The position numbers were made by a program, and so were the translations under genes. A stretch of DNA of 64,000 bases from Sphingopyxis sp. 2PD (GTDB lineage: Bacteria; Pseudomonadota; Alphaproteobacteria; Sphingomonadales; Sphingomonadaceae), in NCBI RefSeq assembly GCF_005503695.1, contig NZ_SCMU01000010.1, forward strand, positions 1 through 64,000. The letters are read 5' to 3'. This document shows, in pieces, positions 8,303 to 19,664 of this stretch; position 1 is the first letter of the stretch; each line of letters begins with the position of its first letter. The notes below the pieces were generated by a model. That model was not told the origin of the DNA and did not search any database. It was given only the letters and a program-made list of their open reading frames with translations.

Positions 8303-9481
8303 TCAATTCTCCGGAAGTCGCAGGGTCGCGACGGCTTGGGCAGCTATCCCTTCGCGGCGACCGGTGAACCCCAGCCGCTCTGTCGTTGTGGCCTTCACAC
8401 TAACCCGTTCGACCGGAATCGCAAGGATTTCGGCAATCCGTGCGCGCATTGCCGCACGGTGGGGGCCGATCTTCGGCGCTTCGGCGATGATGGTGAGATC
8501 GACATGGTCGATCCGGCCCGAACGCGCCGCAACGCGCGCTGCTGCAAAGGACAGGAAACGGTGCGAGGCGGCGCCGCGCCATTGCAGGTCGCTGGGCGGG
8601 AAATGATCGCCAATGTCGCCATCGCCAAGCGCGCCGAGGATCGCATCGGTCAACGCGTGAAGTCCGACGTCGGCATCGCTATGGCCTTCAAGCCCATGAC
8701 TATGCGCGATTTCTATGCCGCAGATCCACAGCGGCTTACCGGCAACAAGCCTGTGGACGTCATATCCCATTCCGACGGCGGTTCTTGTCATGGTCTTAAT
8801 CCCCAACAATCCTGACAGGATTGCCATATCTTCGGCATAAGTCAGTTTGTGGAGCCGCGCGTCGCCCGCGACGGTCGCGACGGAAAGCCCCTGGCGCCGT
8901 ACTAGCTGCGCGTCGTCGGTTGCGGCTTCCTCGGCCGCCACGCCATGCGCGCGGCGCAATGTCCCAAGATGGAACGCCTGCGGGGTCTGAACGCGCGCCA
9001 GCGCCGCGCGGTCGACGACCTCGCCTGCTTCGCTCCCCGCGTGCTCGACGAGGGTATCGGGAACCGGCAGCGTCGGAATTGCAGCGTTGGCGACATCAAG
9101 CGCCGCAAGCAGCCGATCGATGACGTCGGCGGTCACGCCGGGCCGCGCCGCGTCGTGAACCAGCACCCGCACCGCGTCGTCGCAGTGGGCCAGCGCGGCG
9201 AGCGCGTTGGCGACCGATTGTTGCCGTTCTTCCCCGGGACCGGCGGAAATCCAGCCATCCGGCAGTGTACCGAGCGCCGCCATAACGTCATCATTGCCGA
9301 CGACAACGCCGCCAGCGATCGCAGGGTGGCCAGCGAGGGCGTCGAGGCTCCAGCGCAAGACCGGCTTGCCGCCGAGCATCGCAAGCTGCTTGGGCATCAC
9401 GAAACCGGCGCGGCTCCCTCGACCGCCCGCAAGCAATATAGCCATCGCGCGCGGCGTGGCGAGGGGAGCGGACTCAGTCAT
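8303..9481 (-). CDS. ispDF: Bifunctional IspD/IspF enzyme of the MEP isoprenoid pathway
   Basis: 392 residues. Residues 1 to about 225 are the IspD cytidylyltransferase (LLAGGRGSRAG nucleotide loop, MPKQ, RVLVHDAARP). Residues about 233-392 are IspF, with its zinc site GYDVHRL and the HSDAD motif. Fusion of the two non-consecutive MEP steps is common in alphaproteobacteria. Products are CDP-methylerythritol (IspD) and methylerythritol cyclodiphosphate (IspF). The gene heads a two-gene unit with pncC and is divergent from dusB. Confidence 0.95.
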   Translation of the reverse strand: MTESAPLATPRAMAILLAGGRGSRAGFVMPKQLAMLGGKPVLRWSLDALAGHPAIAGGVVVGNDDVMAALGTLPDGWISAGPGEERQQSVANALAALAHCDDAVRVLVHDAARPGVTADVIDRLLAALDVANAAIPTLPVPDTLVEHAGSEAGEVVDRAALARVQTPQAFHLGTLRRAHGVAAEEAATDDAQLVRRQGLSVATVAGDARLHKLTYAEDMAILSGLLGIKTMTRTAVGMGYDVHRLVAGKPLWICGIEIAHSHGLEGHSDADVGLHALTDAILGALGDGDIGDHFPPSDLQWRGAASHRFLSFAAARVAARSGRIDHVDLTIIAEAPKIGPHRAAMRARIAEILAIPVERVSVKATTTERLGFTGRREGIAAQAVATLRLPEN

Positions 9482-9576
9482 GTTGCGCGCCGGTTAGCGC
9501 AGCGGCGGCTTGCGGGAAAGCGGCTTAGCGTGTACGGGCTGCTCAAATTTTAGGCAATTTCGAGAAAGCTCCCGCC

Positions 9577-10575
9577 ATGGCGCCGCTGCGGCCCATCCAG
9601 ATCGGCAACATCACCATCGCGGATCCCGTGATCCTTGCGCCGATGACGGGCGTCACCGACCTGCCGTTCCGCAAGCTGGTGCGCTATTATGGTTCGGGGC
9701 TCAACGTCACCGAGATGATCGCGAGTCAGGCCGCGATCCGCGAAACGCGCCAGTCGATCCAGAAAGCCGCCTGGGATCCGGTCGAAGAGCCGGTTTCGAT
9801 GCAGCTTGTCGGGTGCACCCCCTATGAAATGGGCGAGGCGGCCAAGCTCAACGAGGATCGCGGCGCATCGATCATCGACATCAACATGGGCTGTCCGGTG
9901 CGCAAGGTCACCAACGGCGATGCCGGATCCGCGCTGATGCGCGACCTGAAGCTCGCCGCGGCGCTGATCGACAGTTGCGTGAAGGCGGTGTCGGTCCCGG
10001 TGACGGTCAAGATGCGCATGGGGTGGTGCCACGACAGTCTCAACGCGCCCGAACTGGCGCATATTGCCGAGGATCTGGGCGCGAAGCTGGTGACCGTGCA
10101 CGGCCGCACTCGCAATCAGATGTATCGCGGCGAGGCCGACTGGGCTTTTGTCCGTTCGGTTAAGGATGCGGTGTCGATCCCGGTCATTGTCAATGGCGAC
10201 ATCTGCTCGGCGGACGACGCGAGGACCGCGCTGTCGCAAAGCGGCGCCGACGGGGTGATGATCGGTCGCGGCGCCTATGGCCGCCCGTGGCTGCTGGGTC
10301 AGGTGATGGCGGCGCTGCGCGGCGAGGGCGAGCGCCCCGACCCCGGCATCGACGAACAATATGACGTCATTACATCGCATTACCGGGCGATGATCGACCA
10401 TTATGGCGAGATTACCGGGGTCAATATGGCGCGCAAGCACCTTGGCTGGTACGTCAAGGGGCTACACGGATCGGCCGAGTTTCGCAACATGGTCAACCAG
10501 ATCCCGAGCAGCCGTGACGTGCTCGACGCGCTCGAACGCTTCTATGCGCCCTTCCTGACCAAGGCCGCGGCGTGA
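9577..10575 (+). CDS. dusB: tRNA-dihydrouridine synthase (DusB/NifR3)
   Basis: 332 residues. This FMN enzyme reduces uridine in the tRNA D-loop. The family hallmarks are [13 protein letters not shown] at the N-terminus, the catalytic-loop region [10 protein letters not shown] with its cysteine, VTVKMRMGW, and the FMN phosphate site [16 protein letters not shown]. It precedes ntrB with a 4-nt GTGA overlap, the nifR3-ntrB-ntrC arrangement long known in alphaproteobacteria. Confidence 0.95.
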   Translation: MAPLRPIQIGNITIADPVILAPMTGVTDLPFRKLVRYYGSGLNVTEMIASQAAIRETRQSIQKAAWDPVEEPVSMQLVGCTPYEMGEAAKLNEDRGASIIDINMGCPVRKVTNGDAGSALMRDLKLAAALIDSCVKAVSVPVTVKMRMGWCHDSLNAPELAHIAEDLGAKLVTVHGRTRNQMYRGEADWAFVRSVKDAVSIPVIVNGDICSADDARTALSQSGADGVMIGRGAYGRPWLLGQVMAALRGEGERPDPGIDEQYDVITSHYRAMIDHYGEITGVNMARKHLGWYVKGLHGSAEFRNMVNQIPSSRDVLDALERFYAPFLTKAAA

Positions 10576-11659
10576 CCACGCTCACGTCGAGCATCCCGCG
10601 TTTCGACCATGACGAGCTGATCCACTCGCACCCCGTTCCCACCCTGCTGATCGACAAGGGTGCCGTCGTTCTGTTCGTCAACGCCGCCGCCGAGCAAATG
10701 TGCAATATGAGCCGGTCGGCGATGATCGGCCGCGTGGTCTATGACGTGATCGACATGGACCGCAGCTATCGCCAGCGAATGAGCGACGCCGCGACGTCGG
10801 CGCTGTTCGCGCATCGCGCCGAAATTTCGGTGGGTGGGCGCAAGGCGATTTATGTCGACATGCAGATGGTGCCTTATGGCCAGAGCGGCCACCGCATCCT
10901 CGCGCTGATTCCGGCCCACAGTGATGCCGAATTGATGGGCGGCGCGATTGGACGGTCGGGACGCGCCGCCGGCGGCGCGGCATCGATGCTGGCGCACGAA
11001 ATCAAGAATCCGCTCGCGGGTATAAAGGGCGCGGCGCAATTGCTGGCGCGCAAGACCGACGCCAGCGGCGAACGCTTTACGACATTGATCTGCGCCGAGG
11101 TCGACCGGATCGCGACGCTGATCGATCAGATGGAGCATTTTTCGCGCGGGCAGCCGATCGCCTGCGCCGCGATCAACCTGTACCAGCCGATCCACCAGGC
11201 GATGGAAACCGCGCGCGCGCGCCAGTTTCCGGGGGTGCGCTTTGCGGAGGATTTCGACCCGTCCTTGCCGCTCGTGCACGGCAACCATGACGCCATGGTG
11301 CAGATATTGCTCAACCTGGTCACCAATGGCTGCGAAGCGCTGGGTGGGCGCGACGACGGCGTGGTGCGGATCGCCACCGCCTATCGCCACGGGCTGTCGA
11401 TCGACAATGGCGACGGGCGCGGGCGCATCGCGCTGCCGATCGAGGTCAGCGTCAGCGACAATGGCCCGGGGGTTCCAGCCGATATTCGCGGCGACCTGTT
11501 CGACCCGTTCGTAACGACGAAGCGCGAGGGGCGGGGACTCGGCCTCGCCCTCGTCGCCAAGCTGGCGCGCGATATGGGCGGCACCGTCCAGCATATGCGC
11601 GACGGCGACTGGACGCGCTTTCGCGTTCATTTGCCGGTCGCGCAAAAGGTCCGCCCCGC

Positions 11660-11663
<4 letters not shown>
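10572..11663 (+). CDS. ntrB: Nitrogen-regulation sensor kinase NtrB
   Basis: 363 residues with a GTG start inside the dusB stop. An N-terminal PAS domain covers about residues 15-120. The H-box is [12 protein letters not shown] with phospho-acceptor His142. The ATPase has N-box, SDNGPGVP and GRGLGLALV. There is no membrane segment, as expected for cytosolic NtrB controlled by PII. It phosphorylates the adjacent NtrC, whose ATG overlaps the ntrB stop by 4 nt. Confidence 0.93.
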
Positions 11664-13069
<1,406 letters not shown>

Positions 13070-13132
13070 TGACGCCGACCTAGTCCATAGTAGCGTCATT
13101 CAGTCTGCCCGAGCGCAGTTTGTGTGTTTTCT

Positions 13133-15454
13133 ATGCAACAGGTTTGTCGTAGCATGGCAACAATGGCGCATGCGGCACCCCTGACTCACGATCATGATCT
13201 CGCCGAAGAGGAAGCGCGCTCGGGCTTCTGGCGCTTCGCCGCGCCCGAATATTACACGCTGGCGCTGATCGTCAGTATCGGCATCGCAACCTATGTCTTC
13301 GTCACCGGCGACGCGCAGAGCGAACGGCTGCTGACCCCGGCGCTGGTCGCGGCGATCATGGTCGCCAACCTGGTGCCCGCGATGGCGTTGATCGTGCTGA
13401 TCGGCAGCCGCATCGCGCGGGCGCGCGCGGTGCGATCGATGGAGGGGGGCAATGGCCGCCTGCACGTCCGGCTCGTGGCCTTGTTTTCGCTGATCGCGGC
13501 TACTCCGACACTGCTTGTCGTGATTTTCGCGTCGCTACTTTTCCAGTTCGGCGTCGATTTCTGGTACTCCGACCGTTCGCGCGGCATGTTCGAAAACGCT
13601 GCAACGCTGGCTCAGTCGTTTTACGAGGAAAGTCAAAAGTCGGTCGCCGGACAAACGAAGGCAATGTCCACGGATTTGGGCAAATATCTGGACAGCCAGA
13701 CGATCGATAGCATCAGTTTCCAAGACGCCTATGGATTTCAAGTTGTAGTTCGCGAACTGAATGAATCCGCCATTATCGAGATTGGGCGCGATGGAATCCC
13801 GCGGACTGCGGTGATGATCGACCCCGACAATAGGGCGGCGGAAGGGCGGATAACGCCATCGATTATCCAACGGCTCAACGCTGGTGAAGACGTAGTAGTC
13901 ACGCGAAGCGCCAACAGGATTGAGGCGGTCACAAGACTTCCTGGCAGGCCCAACGCGTTCCTTTATGCGTCGCGTGCCGTGTCCAGCCTTGGGCAGCAGC
14001 AGTTTCAACTCGCTCGCACGGTACTTGCGGACTACAACGCGTTGTTCGAGCGCTCGCAGCTCTTGCAGCTGCAGTTCAACGGCGCCCTTTACCTCGGTTC
14101 GCTGCTCCTCCTCGCGTTGGCGGTCATCGCCGCAATCGTCGTCGCGGACCGGATCGTCCGCCCGCTCGGCACGCTCATCGGCGCGACGCGCACAGCGGCG
14201 GGGGGCGATCTGTCGGTTCGCGTGACGCCACCTGCACGCGATGACGAGATTTCGGTGCTGACCCGCGCCTTCAACCGCATGACCGAACAGCTGGAAGGCC
14301 AGACCGGCGCTCTGGTCAGCGTCAACGAACAGCTCGAGGCGCGCCGCAGCTTCATCGAAGCGGTGCTCAGCGGAGTGTCGTCGGCGGTGATTTCGGTCGA
14401 TGCCGACCACCGGATCCAGCTCGCCAACGCCGCTGCGGAACGTCTGATATGTCAGTCGACCGACTGTTTGACCGGACGGCCTTTGGCCGAGGTCGCGCCC
14501 GAACTGGCGCAATTGCTGACCGGCGACGAACATGAGGCGATCGTGCAACTGGCCCGCCCTGATGCCGAGCCCGCGACGCTGGCCGCCAAGGCGGTTGCGC
14601 AGGGGGACGGCTTTGTCCTGAGTTTTGAAGATATTACCCAGCAACTATTGGATCAGCGCCGCGCCGCCTGGTCCGACGTTGCACGGCGCATCGCGCATGA
14701 GATCAAGAACCCGCTCACCCCCATCCAGCTCGCGGCGGAACGGCTGCAGCGGCGCTTCGGCGACAAGGTTGAAGGCGACAGCGCAACCTTCAAAAAGCTG
14801 ACCGATACGGTGATCCGCCAGGTGCATGATATGCGGCGGATGGTCGACGAGTTTTCGAGCTTCGCCCGCATGCCCAAGCCGACCTTCGGGGTCGAAGATG
14901 TCCGCGATATTCTGCGCCAGTCGGTCTTTCTGTTCGAGGTCGCGAAGCCCGAGATCGCGTTTACGATCCAAACCCCGGACGAGATCGAACCGCTGGTGTG
15001 CGACCGCCGCCTATTGTCGCAGGCAATGACAAATATTGTCAAGAATGCGGTGGAAGCAATTGAAGAACGACTAAAACATTCCGATTCTACGCCAAGTGGT
15101 CATATTGATGCGACGCTCGACATGGGGCCGCGCGGGGAATTGATCATTCGGATATCGGACGATGGCATCGGGCTGCCGCAAGCGCGCGAAGCGATTGCCG
15201 AGCCCTATATGACGACCCGCCAGGGCGGGACCGGATTGGGGCTCGCCATCGTCAAGAAGATCGTCGAGCAACATTATGGCGAACTGGAATTTTCGGACAA
15301 TCCGGCAGGGCAGGGGACGTGCGTCACACTGACGCTCCATCCCGACCGGCTGCGCGGATTGGAAGGCAAGGGCGAAGAAACAAGCATGGGATACGCAGAA
15401 TCGGTTCCGGGGCGGATCCGCAACCGACAGGACAGAGAAGAACATGGCGCTTGA
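13133..15454 (+). CDS. ntrY: Membrane sensor kinase NtrY
   Basis: About 773 residues. Several in-frame starts are possible (GTG 13124, ATG 13133, 13154 and 13163) and none has a clear ribosome site, so the N-terminus is uncertain. Two transmembrane segments, a third at the start of a periplasmic sensing region, and another after it precede a HAMP linker. A PAS domain and the kinase follow, with H-box [21 protein letters not shown] and ATPase motifs SDDGIGLP and GTGLGLAIVKK. It pairs with NtrX and has been linked to redox, respiration and nitrogen control in other alphaproteobacteria. Confidence 0.93.
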   Translation: MQQVCRSMATMAHAAPLTHDHDLAEEEARSGFWRFAAPEYYTLALIVSIGIATYVFVTGDAQSERLLTPALVAAIMVANLVPAMALIVLIGSRIARARAVRSMEGGNGRLHVRLVALFSLIAATPTLLVVIFASLLFQFGVDFWYSDRSRGMFENAATLAQSFYEESQKSVAGQTKAMSTDLGKYLDSQTIDSISFQDAYGFQVVVRELNESAIIEIGRDGIPRTAVMIDPDNRAAEGRITPSIIQRLNAGEDVVVTRSANRIEAVTRLPGRPNAFLYASRAVSSLGQQQFQLARTVLADYNALFERSQLLQLQFNGALYLGSLLLLALAVIAAIVVADRIVRPLGTLIGATRTAAGGDLSVRVTPPARDDEISVLTRAFNRMTEQLEGQTGALVSVNEQLEARRSFIEAVLSGVSSAVISVDADHRIQLANAAAERLICQSTDCLTGRPLAEVAPELAQLLTGDEHEAIVQLARPDAEPATLAAKAVAQGDGFVLSFEDITQQLLDQRRAAWSDVARRIAHEIKNPLTPIQLAAERLQRRFGDKVEGDSATFKKLTDTVIRQVHDMRRMVDEFSSFARMPKPTFGVEDVRDILRQSVFLFEVAKPEIAFTIQTPDEIEPLVCDRRLLSQAMTNIVKNAVEAIEERLKHSDSTPSGHIDATLDMGPRGELIIRISDDGIGLPQAREAIAEPYMTTRQGGTGLGLAIVKKIVEQHYGELEFSDNPAGQGTCVTLTLHPDRLRGLEGKGEETSMGYAESVPGRIRNRQDREEHGA

Positions 15455-16823
15455 TATTCTGATCGTCGACGACGAACGCGACATTTGCGATCTGGTCGCC
15501 GGCGTCATGGAAGACGAGGGTTATGAGGCGCGCATCGCCTCGGACAGCGACTCCGCGCTCGAAGCGATCCGCCAGCGACGCCCATCGCTCGCACTGATCG
15601 ACGTGTGGTTGCAGGGCTCGCGGCTCGACGGCTTGGGCTTGGTCGAAGCGATCAAGGATTTCGACCCGACGCTGCCGATCATCGTCATTTCGGGCCATGG
15701 CGGGCTCGACACCGCCGTCGCAGCCATTCGCCGCGGCGCCTATGATTTCATCGAAAAGCCGTTCGAAGCCTCGCGTTTGCTCCATCTGGTAGCGCGCGCG
15801 ACCGAGAGCGAACGGCTGAAGTTCGAATATGAGCAGCTACGCGAAAAGGCGGGGCCATCGGACGAGCTGACCGGAACCAGCGCGGCGATTAACAATGTCC
15901 GCGCGACGCTGAAGCGCGTGGCGGGCACCGGCAGCCGGGTGCTGATCACCGGCGCGGCAGGGGTCGGGAAAGAAGTCGCTGCGCGCGTGCTGCACGGTTG
16001 GAGCGGTCGCCACAATGCGCCCTTCCGTGTCATTTCATCGGCGCGCATGGACCCGGAGACCGTCGAAACCGAATTGTTCGGCGCCGAAGGCGACGACGGG
16101 GCGATTCGTGTCGGGTTGCTCGAACAGGCGCATGGCGGAACCTTGTTCCTCGACGAGGTCGCCGACATGCCGCTGACGACGCAGGGCAAGATCCTGCGCG
16201 TCTTAACCGACCAGAGCTTTACGCGCGTGGGCGGCCGCACGATGATCCGCGTCGACGTGCGGATCATTTCCGGATCGGCGCGCGACCTGATGACCGAAAT
16301 CGCCGAGAGCCGCTTTCGCGAGGATCTCTATTACCGGCTCAACGTCGTGCCGGTGCATATCCCGCCGCTGCGCGAACGGCGCGACGACATCGCCAGCCTG
16401 TGCGACCATTATATCCGCCGCTACGCCGCCGACCGCCGCGTGCCGCCGCCCGAGATCAGTTCGGAAGCGATGGCGGCGTTGCAAGCGCATGAATGGCCGG
16501 GCAACGTCCGCGAGCTGCGCAATGTGATCGAGCGCGTGATGATCCTCGCGCCGAGCGACCGGTTGGCCCGGATCGACGCCGACATGCTGCCCGGCGAGCT
16601 CGTGCGCGGCGGCACCGACATCCTGCCCAATTCGGAATCGATCACCGCAATCCCGCTGAAAGAAGCGCGCGAGAATTTCGAGCGCGAATATCTGCGGATC
16701 CAGATCAATCGGTTTTCGGGCAATATTTCGCGCACCGCGACCTTTATCGGCATGGAAAGGTCGGCGCTGCACCGCAAACTGAAACTTTTGGGGCTCACCG
16801 AGAGTTCGGACGGCGAGGGGTAA
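15444..16823 (+). CDS. ntrX: Response regulator NtrX with degenerate sigma-54 contact loop
   Basis: 459 residues, overlapping the ntrY end by 11 nt. The receiver has phospho-acceptor Asp53. The AAA+ domain keeps Walker B LFLDEVAD and the conserved FREDLYYRLNVVPV. Walker A is changed to GAAGVGKE (170-177), and the GAFTGA loop is replaced by sequence around EGDDGAIRVG (215-224). A Fis-type helix-turn-helix ends the protein. Without GAFTGA it should not activate sigma-54 promoters. Published NtrX studies (Brucella) also report loss of this loop, so it probably regulates sigma-70 promoters. Confidence 0.94.
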   Translation: MALDILIVDDERDICDLVAGVMEDEGYEARIASDSDSALEAIRQRRPSLALIDVWLQGSRLDGLGLVEAIKDFDPTLPIIVISGHGGLDTAVAAIRRGAYDFIEKPFEASRLLHLVARATESERLKFEYEQLREKAGPSDELTGTSAAINNVRATLKRVAGTGSRVLITGAAGVGKEVAARVLHGWSGRHNAPFRVISSARMDPETVETELFGAEGDDGAIRVGLLEQAHGGTLFLDEVADMPLTTQGKILRVLTDQSFTRVGGRTMIRVDVRIISGSARDLMTEIAESRFREDLYYRLNVVPVHIPPLRERRDDIASLCDHYIRRYAADRRVPPPEISSEAMAALQAHEWPGNVRELRNVIERVMILAPSDRLARIDADMLPGELVRGGTDILPNSESITAIPLKEARENFEREYLRIQINRFSGNISRTATFIGMERSALHRKLKLLGLTESSDGEG

Positions 16824-16861
16824 AGGCTTTGCGCTAGACCTGAGGCAGGCTTTGCCGCATA

Positions 16862-16867
16862 TTGACA
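16862..16867 (+). promoter_or_regulatory. Possible -35 element upstream of hfq
   Basis: A perfect TTGACA lies 73 nt upstream of the hfq start, in the 116-nt gap after ntrX. The sequence 17 nt further on is not a good -10, and CTTAAA lies only about 12 nt away. hfq may therefore have its own promoter here, but the call is weak. Confidence 0.3.
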
Positions 16868-16939
16868 GCAAGAAGAAGGTCTTAAAGCCGGAACACCGGT
16901 GCATACCCGCGGTCGTACCGCCAAAAACAGGAGGCAAAT

Positions 16940-17443
16940 GTGTCCGATAAGAACCAGAATCTCCAGGATATTTTCCTAAACGCGCTGCGTAAGAGCAAAA
17001 CCCCGGTAACGATGTTCCTCGTCAAGGGGGTGAAGCTTCAGGGCATCATCACCTGGTTTGACAATTTCTCGTTGCTGCTGCGCCGCGATGGTCAGTCCCA
17101 GCTCGTCTATAAGCATGCGATCTCGACGGTGATGCCGTCGCACGACTTCGACTTGTCTTTGCTCGGCGGCAATCTGCGCGAGGCGCCGGCCAGTAAAGGC
17201 AAGGCTTTGCAGGACGTATTCCTGAATGCGGTGCGCAAATCCGACGAATCGGTGACCATGTTCCTGGTCAATGGCGTGATGCTGCAGGGGGATATCGTCG
17301 CATTCGACCTGTTCTGCATGCTGCTCGAGCGCGAGCGCCAGGTGCAGCTCGTGTACAAGCACGCGATTTCGACGGTGCAGCCGAACGGCCCGATCAACCT
17401 GACCGATAGCGGCGAGGGTGACGGCGAAGCGGACGACGCCTGA
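16940..17443 (+). CDS. hfq: RNA chaperone Hfq, tandem two-domain form
   Basis: 167 residues, about twice the usual length. There are two complete Sm domains: residues about 7-66 and 89-148. Each begins LQD(I/V)FLNA and each contains the Sm2 motif YKHAISTV (57-64 and 139-146), an 82-residue period. A short linker (about 68-88) joins them, and an acidic tail follows. The GTG start is fixed by AGGAGG at 16929-16934. An overlapping ATG 2 nt upstream is out of frame and stops after 13 codons. The fused protein could form a trimer that mimics the normal hexamer. It is known in some sphingomonads (Novosphingobium). It precedes hflX. Confidence 0.94.
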   Translation: MSDKNQNLQDIFLNALRKSKTPVTMFLVKGVKLQGIITWFDNFSLLLRRDGQSQLVYKHAISTVMPSHDFDLSLLGGNLREAPASKGKALQDVFLNAVRKSDESVTMFLVNGVMLQGDIVAFDLFCMLLERERQVQLVYKHAISTVQPNGPINLTDSGEGDGEADDA

Positions 17444-17472
17444 TCGCCTCGATTATCGACAGTCCGGAAGAG

Positions 17473-18792
17473 GTGACCCGCGGCGCGGCCGCGCTGTTGG
17501 TCGTGCCCGAATGGCATAGCCAGCGGCTAGCGCGCGATCTCGACGCGCGCGCCGAGGAGGCGCGGGGACTTGCGCTCGCGATCGGGCTCGACGTCGTTGC
17601 CGTCCACAGTTTGCGCCTGCGCCAGACGCGCGCAGCGACCTTGCTCGGCGTCGGGCAGATCGAAGCGATTACGCCCGACATCGAGAAATACGGCGTCCAA
17701 CTGGTCGTGGTCGACGCCGCGCTTAGCCCGATCCAGCAGCGCAATCTGGAAACGGCCTTTGGCACCAAGGTGATCGACCGGACCGGGCTGATCCTCGAAA
17801 TCTTTGGCGAACGCGCCGCAACTGCGGAGGGGCGGTTGCAGGTCGAACTGGCGCATCTCGATTATCAGGCGGGGCGGCTGGTGCGCAGCTGGACCCATCT
17901 CGAACGCCAGCGCGGCGGCTTCGGCTTCCTTGGCGGCCCCGGCGAAACGCAGATCGAAGCCGACCGCCGGATGATCCGCAACCGCATGGCCCGCATCCGC
18001 CGGTCGCTCGACGATGCGCGGCGCACGCGCCAGCTCCAGCGATCCAAGCGTCAGCGTGCACCATGGCCGGTGGTCGCGCTGGTTGGCTATACCAACGCCG
18101 GTAAATCGACATTTTTCAATCGCTTGACGGGAAGTGACGTCATGGCGGAAGACATGTTGTTCGCGACCCTCGACCCCACGATGCGCGAAATCCGGCTGCC
18201 CGGGATCGACAAAGCGATCCTGTCGGACACGGTGGGGTTTGTGTCGGACTTGCCGACCGAACTGGTCGCGGCCTTCCGCGCGACGCTCGAAGAGGTCACG
18301 ACCGCCGACCTGATCGTGCACGTCCGCGATATCGTCCACCCCGACAGCGAAGCGCAATATGACGATGTCAGCGCGATCCTGGGCTCACTGGGCGTCAACG
18401 GGCCGCAGGACGACGGGGAGGGCGATGCGCCACCGCCGATCCCCCAGATCGAAATCTGGAACAAGATCGACACCGCAGACGACGACAGCCGCGCCGCGAT
18501 CGAGGAGATGGCGGCCCGTCGTTCTGACGTCGCGGTCATCTCGGCCGTAACGGGCGAGGGTGTCGAAGACGCGCGCGCGCTGATGGCGTCGCAGCTGACC
18601 GCGCTCCACAAGATCCAGCGGATTTACCTGAGCTATCAGGACGGCGAAGCTGCGGCATGGCTTTACGCGCGCGGTGAAGTGCTCGCGGACGAGCCGCAGG
18701 GGGAAGGCCATGTGCTGACCGTGCGGCTTGATCCCGCCGATGGCGCGAGATTTGCGCGGCTTTGGCCTACGGACGACGCTCCGACGCCTTGA
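17473..18792 (+). CDS. hflX: Ribosome-associated GTPase HflX
   Basis: 439 residues with a GTG start 29 nt after hfq. The N-terminal HflX domain (RLRQTRAATLLGVGQ, VDAALSPIQQRNLE) is followed by the coiled region with FGFLGGPGETQIEADRR and the G domain: G1 GYTNAGKST, G3 DTVGFVSDLP, G4 NKID. It binds large ribosomal subunits and splits stalled ribosomes under stress. The hfq-hflX order is widely conserved. The last 26 nt overlap the mazG 3' end. Confidence 0.95.
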   Translation: MTRGAAALLVVPEWHSQRLARDLDARAEEARGLALAIGLDVVAVHSLRLRQTRAATLLGVGQIEAITPDIEKYGVQLVVVDAALSPIQQRNLETAFGTKVIDRTGLILEIFGERAATAEGRLQVELAHLDYQAGRLVRSWTHLERQRGGFGFLGGPGETQIEADRRMIRNRMARIRRSLDDARRTRQLQRSKRQRAPWPVVALVGYTNAGKSTFFNRLTGSDVMAEDMLFATLDPTMREIRLPGIDKAILSDTVGFVSDLPTELVAAFRATLEEVTTADLIVHVRDIVHPDSEAQYDDVSAILGSLGVNGPQDDGEGDAPPPIPQIEIWNKIDTADDDSRAAIEEMAARRSDVAVISAVTGEGVEDARALMASQLTALHKIQRIYLSYQDGEAAAWLYARGEVLADEPQGEGHVLTVRLDPADGARFARLWPTDDAPTP

Positions 18793-19543
18793 CCGCCTGC
18801 CAATGGGCTTCCTGCACGTCGAGCGACAGCCCGGCCAGGCTGCCGCCGGCGCGATCTTCCATGGCGGCAAAGCGGCGCGCGAATTTCGCGTTGGCATCGC
18901 GCAGCGCGGTTTCAGCATCGACGCCCAGATGGCTTGCATAATTGACGACGGCGAACAGCAGGTCGCCGACCTCCTCGTGGCGCGCGGCATCGTCGGAGGC
19001 GGTCGCGACCTCTTCCAATTCTTCGGCAATCTTGGCGCGCGGTCCTTCGGCATCGGGCCAGTCGAAACCGACGCGGGCGGCGCGCGACTGGAGCTTTTGG
19101 GCGCGCAGGAGTGCCGGAAGCGACAGCGCCACGCCCGACAGTGCGCCTTTCGGGCCGTCGGCGGCGCGCTCGTCGGCCTTGATTTGTTCCCACTGCTGGC
19201 GGACGTCATCCGTCTTGCCGTCACCGAAGATATGCGGATGGCGGCGTTCCATCTTGTCGCTGATCGCGGTCGCGACGTCGTTGAAGTCGAACAGGCCTGC
19301 GTCGGCGGCAATCTGGCTATGGAACACGACCTGGAGCAACAGGTCGCCAAGCTCGTCGCAAATCGCCGCAGGATCACCGCCAGCGATGGCATCGGCGACT
19401 TCATAGGCTTCTTCGATCGTGTAGGGTGCGATCGTCGCGAAACTCTGCGCAAGATCCCATTCGCATCCACCATCGGGGTCACGTAATTTGGCCATCACAG
19501 CCAGCAGCCGATCGATGGGGTATTGGAGCGACGCGTCGGGCAT
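18767..19543 (-). CDS. mazG: Nucleoside triphosphate pyrophosphohydrolase MazG
   Basis: 258 residues, the two-domain MazG length. The metal-binding helices show the EExxE...ExxD pattern in both halves: EEAYEVADAI with DELGDLLLQVVFH, and later EELEEVATA with EEVGDLLFAVVNYA. The family hydrolyses non-canonical and excess NTPs to NMPs. It is convergent with hflX and has an AT-rich palindromic region upstream. Confidence 0.93.
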   Translation of the reverse strand: MPDASLQYPIDRLLAVMAKLRDPDGGCEWDLAQSFATIAPYTIEEAYEVADAIAGGDPAAICDELGDLLLQVVFHSQIAADAGLFDFNDVATAISDKMERRHPHIFGDGKTDDVRQQWEQIKADERAADGPKGALSGVALSLPALLRAQKLQSRAARVGFDWPDAEGPRAKIAEELEEVATASDDAARHEEVGDLLFAVVNYASHLGVDAETALRDANAKFARRFAAMEDRAGGSLAGLSLDVQEAHWQAVKASERRP

Positions 19544-19554
19544 ATATTTATCCG

Positions 19555-19568
19555 ATAATATATATTAT
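19555..19568. promoter_or_regulatory. AT-only perfect palindrome upstream of mazG
   Basis: ATAATATATATTAT is a perfect 14-bp palindrome, 12 nt upstream of the mazG start, within an AT-rich patch of about 45 nt (19542-19586) in an otherwise GC-rich genome. It could hold the mazG -10 region or an operator. No repressor is identified. Confidence 0.4.
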
Positions 19569-19664
19569 GTTAAATACACATTGATGTGGTGAGGCCAGAA
19601 AGCCCCCTGCCGTTGGAATCAGGCAGCTTTCTCATCAACCGTCAGGCAACCTATTCGTCGCGGA

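Noticed and set aside
16938-16979. 13-codon ATG frame overlapping the hfq start
   Set aside because: Only 3 nt from the AGGAGG, too close for initiation; the GTG frame is the real gene.
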